From NCBI RefSeq assembly GCF_002994745.2, contig NC_037090.1, positions 11,901,501 to 11,965,500 on the forward strand: DNA of 64,000 nucleotides, read 5' to 3'. The notes under the pieces are model-generated. The model was not told the DNA's origin. It searched no databases and saw only the letters and a program-made list of their open reading frames with translations. Shown here in pieces: positions 44,785 through 58,730 of the stretch. A program made the position numbers and the translations under genes. This DNA comes from Rosa chinensis. Lineage: Eukaryota > Streptophyta > Magnoliopsida > Rosales > Rosaceae. How positions within the stretch are numbered: the stretch's first letter is position 1; each line of letters starts with the position of its first letter.

Positions 44785-47700
44785 GATGTTTTTCCTGCAA
44801 ATTTAATGTGTAAAATTTGAAGAATTTAAGAAATGCCAGCCATATGCGGAAAATGAGGAAAATGAGATGAGAGATTAAGATACTCACACCCCCGTGTCTC
44901 CCAAAAACTAGAGCAGATTGAAATATTGTCTCCATTGCATCTGGCATCTCCGTATGTCCTGCAACCATGAGAAAGAAAACTAGCAAGTTTGTTATTGGTT
45001 GTACAATAAAACAAAAGGTGCGCCGGTTTCTTAACATATTTGGCAAAGACAACAAAATATGTATATGTTTGCATGTCAATTAAAGAATCCAAGAACGAGT
45101 TGACCTTATTTCATGAGGCATAAGCTAAGCCAATAAAACTAGCTCAGTAAGAAAGTCACTAATCTCCAGATTATAACCACGCGAAACAATGCTTGATCTT
45201 AAGGATGCTACATGAAAAACAAGAAACACAAGAGAAAACATGTGAAAATTAAATCCATACCAGGATCAATGGCCTTTGCTAGATCTTCTGCATGCTCAAC
45301 CTCCCGCAGAAATTCCCTCTCAATCTGTGCAGAAAGATCCTCTGGCCCTTGAGAGTTGACGGCTTCAAGACATTCCTCAGTATCAGGACTACCATGCTTC
45401 TTGCTCGTGCTCCTCCTAATTCTTGTAGTCTCTTGGCTTGGACTTCCTTCCATTGCCGAGGCAGCTTGTGTGTGGCATATGTTAAGTGCTTGCTTCCAAA
45501 TAGCAAGAATTACAAGCTGAATTGAGAATGCTTCAAGTTGCTTGCCCGCCTCAATCTTTTCAATTCAAAAAGTTCAAAACAAAACAGAGAATGTAATGAT
45601 TTGAAGACACAGGCAATATAAATTACACAAAGAAGCAGAGAAAATACTCTGTTGTCTGCATAAGGCACTTCTAACTACTTTACTCCTTTAAGAAAGGAAA
45701 GCGTAAAACAGTTGATAGCACAGGAGGAAACACATGATTTACCTTTTCATGAACTAATTCAGTAATAGCAGACACACACTGCTGCAACGAATTAAGCCTT
45801 GTCATGCAGTGTGACGATGGCTGCTCCAAAGCATCAGCCATATCAGTTGAACTCTGACTATCCAAGCTTCCTATGCAACACGTGTTATTACTAGCTGCAC
45901 CCATGATTGGCATTGGGGCACTTGACGAGGTGGTTAGAGATTCTTGCGGAAGACTCTCAGATTTGTATGATGAGTGGCTTAGCTTTGAAGCACTAGCTGA
46001 AGTAGAAGACACATCAATAGGAGGTCCAGAGACAAGTACATAATCTTGATCAATCAACTCCATTGAATCCCCACGTGCTGATGAAAACAAAATAATAAAT
46101 ACTTTATGGTCTATTAAGACATGTTTAAGTGAACCATATACAGAGATGACAAGGAACATAAGAAAAGTATACCTCTTGAATGAGCATGCACTGATTTTTG
46201 GTCCATGGATCCTAGATGGTCATATAGATTTCCAGCTGGTCTATGGCTGTCAAACCTAAGTGTAGAATTTTCTTTACGTGTTGCACTGCCATATCTGAAA
46301 GAAGTGCTTGGCGATGCTTCTCGTCTATCAGCTTTTGTATCAAGAGAAAATCCATAAGTAGACTTCATCGAGGGCCTCCTCCTTGAAAAAGAAGGGCTCC
46401 CCTCAGGACCACTAGAATCGTCATCCAAAAGGAAAGGCATACAATCCTCCTGAGAACTTTCTTCCATGTTCCTCATGGCACTGCTAACAGATGTAGGAAA
46501 TCCGTCTCCCATCCGTGAGCTCCTCCTACTCCTGTGTCGCGAAGGAGCCTCTTAAAACATGAGAAATATATTGACTCAAAACCAGAAAGAAAAAATTCTA
46601 TGATTCACTTACCTTGATGAATTCTCTAGGGGCTTCTGAGCAAGATATGGGTGATTAAAGAATTCTTCAAATGTTAATCGTTCCACTGTAGACACAATGT
46701 CAAAGAAAAGAGTCAGTACTATCAAGTCAAAATTCGTTAATGAATTATAGGAGCTCAGTAGATTTCATTTATTCATTGACATCAGTTTTGCCTTTCCTAA
46801 ATCGTACACTATATTCCCTATTGTAAAATAGTATTTTCTTGGATGCTTTTCCATTACTTCCTCCAGTGTTAGTTTGGTCTTCCTCTTCAACCTTCCAATC
46901 AAACTAAACTAATTTGTCAGTGGTGTATCTAGTGGTTCACTACATATCAATACTATCTGGGCGTAATTGCTTGTCCTGTCATTAATAGGTGTCACCGCTA
47001 ATATTTCCCTAATACAAACATTTTAAATTCCTCTTTTTCACTCAATCCAATTATTGGTCTCAACATACAACAAACAATATTATTCGAGAAAGGAAATCTT
47101 CCCAGCTCTCCTATGTTATTCGTTCCGCATTTGTATTGTCGAGCAAATGTAGGTGCTTTAGCTTATAATCAAGACCACTATGAATTATATGTCAAACTAT
47201 AAAGCCAATTAGATGCATCTACTGAAAACATAACTATGAGTAAATGCATCTATTCAGATCTTGCATTATGATGATAATGAAAGGTCATTCAAGTCGGACA
47301 AAGTAAAACATGAAGATGGATTGGTCAGCCCAACAACGTCAACACAATAGAGACTCATGGGGCAGCAAAAAATATATCATATATGACCTGCTTCCATCTC
47401 TCACACTCCACTGAGAAATCTGGAACTCTGGGAGTATGAAAAGTTAAAAGGAATTCAAGGATGAAGCATTTTGATCCATTTTATTTTTGCCCTAGGCAAG
47501 TATTTCACATATGCAAATGCAAATTTACCACGCAGAGTCGCAGAATGAAGTACCTGGATTGCGGCGTAACAATTTCTGACATAAATCCTTGCATTCTGAA
47601 CTCAAATTGTTGTTATCTGCGGGAAACTGCAACTCAGTTGATTTCACAATGTTCTGAAGCAACTGCCAACACATGAGAAAAATAAGGACAAGTTATAGGC

Positions 47701-50080
47701 ATGGAAAATTACTACTTTGGCTGAGGATGAGTACTCATCCTAGGCCCACATTAAATGCTTCACGTTTGCTAAGAGAGGGAAACAGGAAAGAGGGAAAGAT
47801 TTTGTAATTGAACCTGTATTTGATTGTTTCCTGTGAATGGGGTTTTCCCGGTCACAAGCTGAAATAAAATTGCACCAACACTCCAGAGATCTGCCTGCGT
47901 ATTCAGTTTAAGGTTAATGGAAAACATTTTGTGCAAGTTGGCCATCACTTGAGAAGAAAAAAATTTCACCTTTGCATCATACTTTTGAAGTTGCATTATC
48001 TCCGGAGCCATGTAAAGCGGTGAACCACACAAAGTTTCAGCAAGGCCGCGAGGTTGCAGAGATCTGCCCACGCATATTTAAAAAAAGGATAAGGGCTGTT
48101 TTAAATAGATGAAACACAAGTTTGCTGAAATTAAAGGCAAAAGGATGTGGACAAATTTACCTTGCAAATCCAAAATCTGCAATCTTCAAAACGGAATTGT
48201 TGTCATTGGTGGACAGCAAGAGATTCTGTTCCAAGAATGATAAACATTACAAATGAAATGACATATCTACAAAACCTTTTTGCAGAGACAAGATTACTAC
48301 ATATCAAACACTATCCTATGGCATCTCTAGACATCTATTTATTTATACAGTCAGTTAGGGTTGTACTAAGTAGCTAATCTCAGGCTAAAATAAAACACTT
48401 TCTGGTGCCTATGCTAAAATAAGTTGGAATGTTTAAACCCAAACTGTAAGAGTCTTTTTATCCTAGAACTAAGACCAGGTACTTATTTAGGTCATAACAA
48501 GAGCAAGGTAGCATAGTTATATGTATGGGTATAGATAGTGATTTACTTCTTACCTAACTATGTAGCATGTTATGTTACCAAGGCATACGTCAAAATAGTT
48601 AATCACGTGGAATTTTCTGATTATGTGAAACAAATTAAAGTCTGACAACATATGATGACGGATTATTTGGCAAGAGATGGTCAACTAACTTAACAGTGAT
48701 CATTTTGTTGAGCTATATAAGCACTAAGCTAAAGCACCATTGCACATAGAAGTTCTACTCTCTTTATGGTTATAGAATGATCAAATTTTAATCAGATAAT
48801 AAACAAACCTGCGGCTTTAGATCTCGATGTATAAGATTATTGTCACGAAGCATTTGCAGACCTGCCACTGTAAATAAAACAACCACCTTAACATCAGTAC
48901 ATTACATAAAAGAAAGAAAGAAAGACTTGAATAAGCAAATAGAAAAATTTGAGGCAAACCTAGCTGCTGCATGAAGTGCTTTGCAAGAGCTTCAGGTACT
49001 TTTCCATGGCGTTGAATGTACATGGAAAGATCACCTCCTCTGCAATACTCCAGTACAAGATTTATCTTCCCAGGAACCTATTTGAAGAGAATATCTTAGA
49101 CAACCTTACGACAGGAAAGAGGTAAGAGGGAAAGCCTGAAGGTGATTATCAACAGCTAACTGGAATTAACCTTCTTCCACCCAAAATAGATACAAAGTAC
49201 AACAGACCGCCGGTTTTTATTTGTCTTACACAGAAGTATGCCCATTAACAAGGAAAAGAACACCGGTAAACACAGATATTTACAATTCCAAATGCCAATT
49301 CATCCCAGCTCTCCGATTCAAGAGAAACTCCTTTCTCAAGGCCACTATGGCAGACATTATCTTAGCTTTTATCGAGCGAACCTAGTGCCTAGTACATGGT
49401 CCTGGGGAAACCATTTTGACTGTAATACTCACATTTCTACATGTCTTGTCATCTAAAGAAAGCCTCTAGCCCGAATAGCTCGAACTTCATATTCTTATCG
49501 AATGCCATAAGAAATGCAAATGTTTCAATGCACCATACACTAAGCCCTGGAGATCAATGCCCTAATTTCAGATAGTAAATACTAACTTTACCTGCCAAGC
49601 TTTCCTAAACAATCGCTATCACCTTCAACACTTCAACTAGCTCCTAGAGAGAGACTTTTCTTAAGTTTGAATTTTCCAAATTTGCAGCTAAAAACCAAAA
49701 TCCTGAATATCCTGGAAACTACACAATTTTTCAAAATCCCCAAAGCTCTAGACACTCTTTCCCTCCATAAATTCAAGGCTCAATAAACCAAAACAGAAAT
49801 TAAATTAAATTAACAAAATTAAAATCCACGAAACCTCAATTATATCATGCAACCGAATAATATTGGGATGGTTAATCTTCTTCAATATGAAGATCTCCGA
49901 CATTAAACTCTCCTGCAACTTCTTGTTGAGCCGGCCCGTCGCGATCTCCTTGATCGCCACCTCGGTCCCATGGGCTCGGTGCCGCGCGTGCCAGACCACC
50001 GAGAACGAGCCCGACCCGATTTGCCGGCCCACTATGTAGTCCCCGACGATCCGTCCTCCCCTCCCGGACCCCTGAGCCAT
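44069..50080 (-). CDS. ATG1: Ser/Thr-protein kinase ATG1-like (autophagy initiation)
   Basis: A plant ATG1/ULK-type kinase that, with ATG13, starts autophagosome formation in the cytoplasm. I read 13 exons, all with GT-AG introns: 49835-50080, 48960-49077, 48809-48861, 48161-48225, 47970-48063, 47814-47894, 47554-47662, 46613-46685, 46173-46531, 45743-46077, 45261-45555, 44888-44958 and 44069-44308. They join in frame to 2139 nt, 712 residues plus TAG, the usual length for the plant family. The kinase domain is N-terminal, with GSGSFSVVW (22-30), K44, HRD (133-135), DFG (156-158) and APE (181-183). A Ser-rich linker ([21 protein letters not shown]) follows, then the C-terminal region ([16 protein letters not shown]). 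The start is the first Met before the glycine loop. Exon 9 uses a short CACAG acceptor and is the least certain join. The exact paralogue (a, b or c) is not decided. Confidence 0.93.
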
Positions 50081-51429
50081 TTTCTACACAAATTCTAGGG
50101 CTCCGAACCCGAAACCGGCTCCGAATAGCGGAATTGAAGCTCCGAAAGCACCTCCCCGGACCTCGAATTTAGATCTCCGGTGGACTTTCGGTTGAATTTG
50201 ATAGAGAGAAATTAGAGAGAGGGCAAAAAATGGGAAGAGATTAATGGAAGGAATTTCCTTTCGTTTAACATGGAGAAATGATTAAGGAGATTATTACAAT
50301 AATTTAAACTAATACTATGGTGTGTGATAATCGTGATTAGTGATAATGATTGAGATTAGTGGGGATGGCGTCCAAGTACAGGGAGGGAATTAGAGGGGAT
50401 TGAAAATGAGAGAGAAAACGTGGAGCTACAAGGGAGCGTGGAGGAAGGGGGCGGGCGGTGATACAGTGTGGTTGGGTCTAGGGTGGACCGAGCATGTGGC
50501 GTGCACTACAACTGTCTTGTCTACCAAGAGTCGAAGATGTAACAGGTGGCGAGTGTGGATTAGTTGGGGTTATTTCCCCTGGTGTGGTAGGTCGTGATGG
50601 GATGGACCAGGCCCCAATAATGTCATGGTTTGACGACGTCAGGCGACTATTGGTTGAAGGACGTTTTTATTGTATATTTTTTTGGTAAAAACCCAATTCT
50701 TACTTGATTCTCCTGGAATTACAGTACTTAATAGTTAATTTACACCTTTGTGTGGACTATAGAGTATGGAGTAGTAATATTTTTATCTTTATAGTAAGAA
50801 TCCGTTGAGGACTTTTGAATTCGACTATTAGATAAGTATATTAATAATTTAAATATCAATGGTTAAACTTAAAAGTTTTGAATGAATCTTTATCATTGAT
50901 AACTTATTATAAACTCTCATAATTTTGTCATGAATTCACTCATTGAAAACATAGAACTATTGCTCACAATATCTTAGTGAGACACAATACATAGTCATAT
51001 ATGCATTAACAGCTAAAATTATGTTCTATAGGGACATACAAACACTATACTATGTATTTTCTGAATCTAATTCATAAACTCTCACTGAAATTCAACTATA
51101 AATAAAAATAAATAAAGTGTAAACGATGGTTTTGCTCTTTAAATTCATAAGAAATGAATTACTTACGGTAAGACCAAAAAAATTAATTATGATGTCTCTA
51201 TCTTAAAAATTGTTACTTCCGGTAAGATTAGTGGGCCATTGACATTAACGTCAGTGGGGTGATATTCGTAGTACGAAAAGAAAACTTAACTTCAAGTTTC
51301 GTTGAGTTGAGTTTGTTGACCATTCTCCATTGTACGGCGCTCATCCAAGAATATTGGTCACTGGTGCTCTGCGACTTAACCACTGCAAAGTTTGATATTA
51401 AATGTTTATCATCAATTACTTTACCAAAT
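50081..51429. other. ATG1 upstream region and intergenic
   Basis: Bases 50081-50270 are GC-rich leader, probably ATG1 5' UTR. The rest is intergenic. The short open frames at 50400-50690 look non-coding. Confidence 0.5.
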
Positions 51430-51503
51430 GTCTGGGTGGTGTAGTTGGTTATCACGTTAGTCTCACACACTAAAGGTCCCCAGTTCGAACCTGGGCTCAG
51501 ACA
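51430..51503 (+). tRNA. trnV-CAC: tRNA-Val (CAC)
   Basis: A 74-nt cloverleaf. The acceptor GTCTGGG pairs with CTCAGAC and is followed by the A discriminator. The anticodon arm TTAGT-CTCACAC-ACTAA gives anticodon CAC. The T-loop is CCAGTTCGAACCTGG. A T-rich run (51508 on) serves as the pol III terminator. No intron. The T-stem and D-arm differ slightly from the most common plant form, but pairing is kept. Confidence 0.95.
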
Positions 51504-51523
51504 TTTAGTTTTTTTTTTTTTCA

Positions 51524-52640
51524 CTTTTATGACAAAACTTACTTTTTTTTTATTTTTTTATTTCTTCTAAAAAAAACTTGCAAAATCCATTTAGTCAAGT
51601 AGCATGAGTTCCCTTTTTTATTTCTTTATTTTTAAGACAAAACTTTATTTCTTAAAAAAAATAATAATAATAATATTCAGTACTAATTGTACTATTAGAT
51701 CTAAGGGTAATTAGGTAATAGGTATAAAGGGAAAGGATCATCTCTTAAGCTAAACTCTCTCCTAACTTACCTAAGCTTTTAAAGGAGTTGGTGCCACATG
51801 GCTTTCTCAAATCCAATGGTCTACAGTTTCTCTGTTTTTGTATCCATGTTTTTCTTTTCCTTTCCTTTCTCTCTCTTGTTTTTCTTTTCCTTCCCTTTCT
51901 CTTGATACACTGGAAAATCCGTTTGATTTGCATTTCCTCTTATTGATCTCCGGTAGCATATGCCTACTATGGAACTTTGTTGCCTACTTTGATCTCTAGT
52001 AGCATATTGCTCCTTGATTTCGATTAAATGGAACAGTGAGACTGCACCAAGTTCAAATGATACTACAGTGATGATATACATCTCTCTCTTCTGCTTGATA
52101 TATTGCTGATATGAGAAAAAAATACGAATTGGGTATGTGAAAAAAGAGGAAAAGCATGCGATTATGCCATGGAAGTTAAAACAACTTGTCCATGACTATC
52201 AATTCTTTGATCGGAAATGCAAGAGTACAGAAAGGGGAGAGAGGTAAAGAGAAGATGAGAAGATGAGAGAAATTTGAAAGATTCTGGTGATGAGGTTCTC
52301 AAGTCCAGACAAAAAGGTCAAAAAAGGGCTAAAGATTGGAAAGAAAAAAGTAATAAAGTATCTATAAACCATTGAATCTATTAATAACCACATGTCACCA
52401 TCTCATTTAAAGTTTAGGTAGGTTAGGAGAGAGTTTAGCTTAGGAGAGGATCCTCCTCCGGTCTTCCGGGTATAAATCTTGTTTTCATAAGTGAGATTTT
52501 ATGACAAAACTTTATAAACACTTTGATGACAAAACTTACTTTTAAAAAAAAAAATTCTAAAAAAACTTGCCTAATCCATTTAGTCAAGTAGCATGAGTTT
52601 CCTTTTTTATTTCTTTATTTTTAGGACAAAACTTTATTTC
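51524..52640. repeat. Direct repeat pair around a TIR element
   Basis: About 120 bp at 51524-51650 recur at 52520-52640 (ATGACAAAACTTACTTTT, then TTTAGTCAAGTAGCATGAGT, then GACAAAACTTTATTTCTT). The TIR element at 51735-52452 lies between them. Confidence 0.6.
51735..52452. mobile_element. Unclassified TIR element (MITE-like)
   Basis: About 718 bp with inverted ends of about 50 bp, including GCTAAACTCTCTCCTAAC against GTTAGGAGAGAGTTTAGC. I could not fix the target duplication, so the superfamily is open. No coding capacity. Confidence 0.65.
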
Positions 52641-54540
52641 TTCTTTAATCTAGTGGGATAAATCTTCTTTTCATAAGTGAGAGGTCGTGAGTCAAACTCA
52701 TGAAATATTAGTTGTTATGTTGTGATAAACAAAATAGAAAATTACACGGTAGAACCATACCAAAGATGTAAACACATAAAATCCAACTTTAAATAGATTT
52801 ATACAAATAAGGACACAAACCTAGGCCCAAAACCAAATGCAGCAGGCTTGGCTCTGAATTTTTATGTAAAATGACCAAAATACTCAGTTTTCATCAAAAT
52901 TTACACGCATGTCACTGACTTAATACACAACAACCAAAAATCAAAATCCCAAAACGCAAACCCCAAACCCTCAGCGATGGATCCAACGCAGTAGCAGAGT
53001 AAGTTTTTTTTTTTTCAATTTCGAACTTGGTTCATGAATTTTTCTTCAATTTCATGTAAATGCAGTAGCAATATGTTAATCCGAGCTCAAATTTCAGATT
53101 TCACAGGCCTAAATTTGCAAAATCTCCGAAGTAGTAACAGCTAGGATTCAAATCCGTGCTTAGCTCGAATTTGGCTTCAATGGAGGTCGATAAGGTAAGC
53201 TCTTACTCCAATTTCACTACCTTCGTTTTATATTTCTTCGAATTAGGATATTAAAAGTGGTAATGAGACCAGAGTGGATATGACTTATTGGGTTTGTTTG
53301 GGAGAGAATGGAGGAAGCGAAGCAAGAGTGAAAGAATGAGAGGAGGTTAGAGTAGTAGGAGTAGAGTTACTTATTTGTTTGATTTCAGGTAGTTGGGCTG
53401 GATGGGAAGTACATCAACATTTGTAGTTATCAATAACGGCGGAGGGTCAATAATGGTCTCCTGATGTGAAGGTTTGGGTTTTAATCTTTTAGTTGGATTT
53501 TTGTTTTTAGCTACATTTGGTAGTTTCAAAGTGGAAATTTGCTTGATTTTGATCCCATTTTGAGTCTGTGTTACTATGTTTTGTTGTGCTGTGTGCATTT
53601 TGCAAGAAGATAAGTTCTTTTTCTTGGTGGAATGCATTTTATGCTGTCTTTCTTAGTCTAAATCTTTATGGGTTTTTGGTATTTGGCTTGTCACTATGGA
53701 GTGTTCAAGTTATAGTCCATGGTTTGTGTTGTTCCTCTTCATCTTTTCCTTTTATTTTCCCGTATATATGTTTGAGATTTTTTGTTTGCTAAGGAAGTGT
53801 GGGAAATTAAGCAATACATCATGTGCATGTCTACACCCAATATCCCATTGCTACTTCATTTAAGAAACTAAAAACTATTATTCAGCTCTTGGATAACACA
53901 TGCAGTCCTAATGAAATTTTCTACGGACAAGATAATCTTATGAACTCTATACTACTGTGTGTCTATGTGTAGGTGCAAAAGGGTGATCTTGCTATTGGTT
54001 TGGTAATCTTGCTGTGGGAATAATGAGATTTTCTATGTTTTCAATTTCATTCATGGATTGACATATTTAATTGCTACTGCTCTTGCTATTGCTCCTGCTA
54101 CTGCAAATGAAGCTACTACTGAACCAAGGACACGTTCATCAATAAAGAAGAAAAAAAAGTTTGATAAAGAGTTGAGATTCTCTCTCTTAGCAATGTATAA
54201 AAGAAATGGATTTTTTTCTTTTTCTTTGAGAAGTAACATAAAGAGATTATTCTCATAAAATAAAAAAAGTAGCATAAAAGAGATTAGAAGTCAAAAGAAG
54301 TAGTTAAAGGTAAAAAAATAAATTAACTCATGACATGTGGTAAGTAGAGAGCAAATTATCCTTATTTATAAGATATAAAGACCAAATGTTTAATTCAATC
54401 TTTAAATGATGTATCGGTTATTTTGTTAAGTAATATTTTGTCAATAACTTATATGTAATTTATTATAAACTAAAATAAAAAATAAAAAATAAAAAACAAA
54501 AAACGAAACTTTATTTTTTTTTTTTAAACTTTTATGACAA
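52641..54540. other. Intergenic, no gene supported
   Basis: Weak leader-like and splice-like signals occur (a Met-start then GTAAGC near 53180-53198, TTTCAG near 53388), but I could not build a protein. It may be a non-coding transcript or a decayed gene. Confidence 0.35.
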
Positions 54541-54772
54541 AACTTTAAACTTGGGCGAGTCTAAGCAGAGACCAAAACCAAGAGAATCTCTTGAAGAGAT
54601 CAGTTCCTTCCTTGGCCTCTGGGTGTCATTTAAACCAGATCACACACCACCATCCTCCAATCCCTTCCCTTCTTTTTCCGACGATTCTCTTTTTCAACGT
54701 TTCGCGCTCTCTCTCTCCCTCTCTGCTCGCTTCCCGCAACGACTGCGTTTTAGCTAGGGTTTCGAACCAGAA

Positions 54773-56737
54773 ATGGATTGGGGCAACGTCACGGCGGAGG
54801 ATCTGGTCGACGCGCTCCGCGAAGTGGACTGGTCGTCTCCGCCGCGCCCTTTCTCGGAATTCTTCTCCAGGTTCACAGTCCCCAGATCCTCTTCCAAATG
54901 GAACAGCCGCCTCAAATGCAATCTCTACTAGTACCATCCTCATCTCTCACTTTCCAATTTGCTTTCCCTCGCCTCTGAATCTTCAATTGAATTTTTGTTC
55001 TTCGTTGAAAGATTTGTGCGTTACTGTACTAGAGATGTTTGATGCCGATTATGATCATGATTCCAAGATTCAAATATTTGAGCTGATTTTATCGATGAAT
55101 TTGTATCTGTTTCGAGTGTTGGATTTGATGAAAACTGTTTATGCTTTTTGCAGCTACAGAACCAACTACTTCCTTTTGATTGTTACGATTCTCGGTGAGC
55201 AAAGCAACTTTAATCTCATGGCTTCTCTATGTGTGTGGAGATGATTTTTAACTCTTCATTTTCAACTGCAGGCTTGGCTTTTCTAACGAGGCCTCTTGCA
55301 ATTGTGGCTGCCTTTCTGACGGCACTCAGCATTGCTTTTCTGAATGACAGGTAAAACACCTAATTCTACTGTGTTTCTTGCGGCGCGGCATATGGACATA
55401 ACCCCAAATGGGGATCTGCTTCATCTACTATTCTTGCTATTTCTAGTTTGGATTGATTAGACATGATTATTTGTATCATGTGTCAATGTTTGTACGCCAA
55501 TTTGATAACTAACACCAATTTAATAACTAACTATCACAACCTTCGTCTTATATTTGGTAATTGATTTAAATCTGCTTCGGCATTTTATGAATAACTGATT
55601 TTTGTAGAATCACGTAGTCTCTGTTTACCACCATGCGAGTCAGATTTGTGGTCTGGGGAGTTGATTTCTTTCAAAGATGTCACCAAAATTCTGAAATTTC
55701 GGTTAGGGATCATGTAAAATCTCAGTTTTTCCTGGAATGCTTCATTCATCAAGCTGTACTAGTCTCCCCACGTGCATAAACGCAATCCGGATATTTTCTT
55801 TTAGCACAGTATATAAACGATTTTTTTTATTTTTTTTCTTTTCCCTTTCTGTCTTTCCTCTCCTGAATGGAACGTGGTCGCCCATGGTTGAGAAAGCATC
55901 TTTCTTTTAATTTATTTTCAATTAGACTTTTTTTTTTTTTACACACAATTCTACCCTTGTTTTGCCGGTAGTTTTGAAAAGTTAACCAGTTTGAAGGTTC
56001 TGGCTTAATCGATATAGATGATACCTTATTTACTTACTGGTGGCCATCTTTCAGTTAATCCAAAATATTGTCATTAAGTACTATTGCTACAGCTTTGCAG
56101 GTACTTTTAGTGAGAAAGTTACAAGATCTGTGAGGCAATTCTCTCCACATTTAGCTGCAAAGATGAGACCTCCTCTTACGTGAGTTTGTTTGCTTATCAT
56201 TGGATCTGTTATCTATGTATTCAGTGTAGTTGCTTCTTTAATTGTTTATTTATTTCCAGGCCTGTAATTCGTGGACGTCCTTCAGCCAAGAGAGCAATAT
56301 TCATATGTGGTCGGCCTCGTTGGGTGTTTGTCTTGATATTCTCTTCTGGTAATTAAACCTTGAAGGCAAATTCTTCTTTTCTTTATTTGTTTCTGGAGTA
56401 TTTAAAGAAAGCTATTTGTGACTTCAATAATGTTTCACTGTTTAATAAGTATCTGTCTTCTTTGTGTAGTGAGTTTCATCCTGTGGCTTGTTTCCTGTGG
56501 TCTCTTAATTGTCTCATGGGCACTCTCCTTCGGACTTCTTGGTATGTTACTTCCACAAAAGTACTTTCAGAAAAGTTTCATTTATTTGCCTCACATGTTG
56601 TGCGCCTTTCTGATTGACTTTCTCTCTTCTCAGCCACTTTACTGCATGCAAGCTTCAGGACACCCAACTTGAAAGCACGTCTGAACACATTCCGCGAGGA
56701 ATTTCGTCAAGTTTGGCGCAACTATAGTGAGCTGTAA
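54773..56737 (+). CDS. PRA1A: PRA1 family protein, A type
   Basis: A prenylated Rab acceptor-like membrane protein of the ER/Golgi-endosome system, thought to assist Rab GTPase delivery. Seven exons with GT-AG introns: 54773-54930, 55154-55194, 55272-55350, 56093-56179, 56260-56348, 56470-56541 and 56634-56737. They join in frame to 630 nt, 209 residues plus TAA. The N-terminus MDWGNVTAEDLVDALREVDW, the core RTNYFLLIVTILGLAFLTRP, FAGTFSEKVTRSVRQFSPHL and the end FREEFRQVWRNYSEL are typical of the A subfamily. Two pairs of hydrophobic segments (about 60-100 and 150-185) form the PRA1 membrane fold. The start is preceded by a CT-rich leader typical of a plant 5' UTR. Confidence 0.94.
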
Positions 56738-58571
56738 CTTACCTGGAATTTCTATGATGTGAGTGAATGCTGCTGCTGCTTTGATATTGCTAGTGCTTGT
56801 GCTCTTGTTGGTTTGCAGTCCTATACTTGCTGTTAATGCTATACTTTTCTACTTTGCAGCTGCTAATGTATTCACTGAAATAAATGTCAAGCTAAAAATG
56901 ATGAATTGACATAGTATTTTGTCTGGTTTTTTGCAGCCACAGTCTTTGCTTCTGTTAGGAATTGTGGTATTGATTGTGAATCTCATACAAGTTGTGATTT
57001 GGAGCTTGAGCTTCACTACAGTTGCTATAAAATAATCTTGGCTGGACTGGAATTCCTAGGTAAAAGCTGCCTACCTCTGAAGATCACCAGTGGGATGTAA
57101 ATCGTCATGAACTCCTGTTTCTGTAAAGCAAATTGTTCCATTTCACAATCCATATTTGTAGGAAACATTGAAGGATCTTATGTGCAGTAGTGTTTAACAT
57201 TCTTAGAATATATGGGCGGTGTCTTTTAAGTCCGTCTGCTTGTTTTTATGTTGCTTTGCATAGAAGATAGTGATTTAGTTGCATGAGTTCTACATTCCCT
57301 GGTTGAAATATTCCCATAATGATACTGTACATTTAAATTTTATTTTTATGTTTGGTGAGCATAGAAAGGCTTTTCAAATAGTTTGAAGTCAATTCATGAG
57401 CATAGACTCCGTGTTGACCTGGTGCTATATTTCTTGGGGAATTTGATTCCCTTGCTTGGTGCTTGGCTTTGTTTTAGGAAAATGCTAGAAGTTTCTTTTC
57501 ACCTTCCCGGAATAAAAAATTTTTCTAAAGGGAGGAAAACAACCGCATCCTTCCTATGTGAAAAGCAAGATGATGCCTTTCTTTCACCTTCTTTTTAGAT
57601 AGATTTTCATTGGCCAAAACCAGTATATGACTCTCACCTCCTTTCTTTTGGGCTGAAATCTTTGCTTTTGCTTCATCTCGGGGTATCCTAAAACTTCTAT
57701 AGGACTGTACAGATGCAATCAGTCTATTAGGATACGTCTTTGGATGCTTGGTGTTTGCCTCAGAACATGACGGCCACCCTGTTGTGTTCACATAACAATG
57801 TGAAGCAACTACCTTAATTTCCTTATTCCAAACCTTTTACATGAAGTGTTGGCAATTGATTGGTTGGTACAATAGATTTGGTCTTAATAATAATAACTTA
57901 AATTGGTCGTATGTAAAGGAATATCAAGGGCGCAACACCATGGGTTTCTCCCTCAGTTTTGTTCTCGGAATTTTTGTAAAGGAAAAGAAAATAAGAAACT
58001 TTTGCTGCAAGATATGAAGTCTTTTACTTAAAAGGAGATTTCTTAGTTTGATTGGTTTTCTGTGTTCGGTTCATTATGCTTTTCTTTAAAGGATAGACTA
58101 ATCGTATTTATTATTATTATTATTATTTTTTTTTTTTTTTTTTTTTGGCATTTATCGTATTTATTATTTTGCTCATACCTTTTATATATTCTAAATATTT
58201 AATTATTGCGCAGAGGCACTCTGGCTCTCTAAGAACAAAGCTGGAAGCATCAATCAGAAAAATAAAGTAGCAAAGTAATAACCTTTTCCCAACCCAAAAC
58301 CATCAAATATCAGAGTGGGAGGCCTTCTCCTACATTAAACCTACAGTCTGGCTCCATGTTATTTTGGCCTTTTTCCGAGCACATAGTCCATTGCACCACT
58401 GTCTCTCCATCTCCAGATTTCAGTCTCTGTGTCTCTAACTGATTCTTAAGGAGATTAATACTCTCTCCTTTCCCAGAAATTGTGTAATCAATCAGAAGTG
58501 GGAAGACCATACACTACATATCTACCAGAGTTACAGAAAGGAGAGTAGTACTAGCCCTACTAAGGTAGGAG
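56738..58571. other. PRA1A 3' UTR and intergenic region
   Basis: It probably includes the PRA1A 3' UTR, possibly with a 3' UTR intron near 56750-56938 (a CAG at 56938). Beyond about 57300 I see no gene. A T-rich run lies at 58128-58146. Confidence 0.45.
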
Positions 58572-58730
58572 ATGAAGCAATACCTGAACTTGATAGAAGG
58601 TTTAGCCATCGTGTCGGGTTTGATGCTGTTGCTGGGTCTGATATGTTGCTGCCTCAGTACCAACCCTAGCCAACGCGGCAGTTTGTGCACCGGCAATGCC
58701 AGCTGCGATGGTGGTTATGCCGGTGCTTGA
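58572..58730 (+). CDS. Small predicted membrane or secreted peptide
   Basis: A 52-residue ORF too short for routine calling. It has a hydrophobic helix (about residues 12-28, VSGLMLLLGLICCCL), then a Ser/Gly/Cys-rich tail ending DGGYAGA. Codon use looks coding. It may be the first part of a longer glycine-rich protein, because an in-phase-looking Gly-rich segment lies downstream on the same strand. I do not recognise the family. Confidence 0.4.
   Translation: MKQYLNLIEGLAIVSGLMLLLGLICCCLSTNPSQRGSLCTGNASCDGGYAGA

Noticed and set aside
54051..54275. Small open frames on both strands near 54.1 kb
   Set aside because: They are antiparallel shadows over a simple Ala/Thr codon run, with no supporting features.
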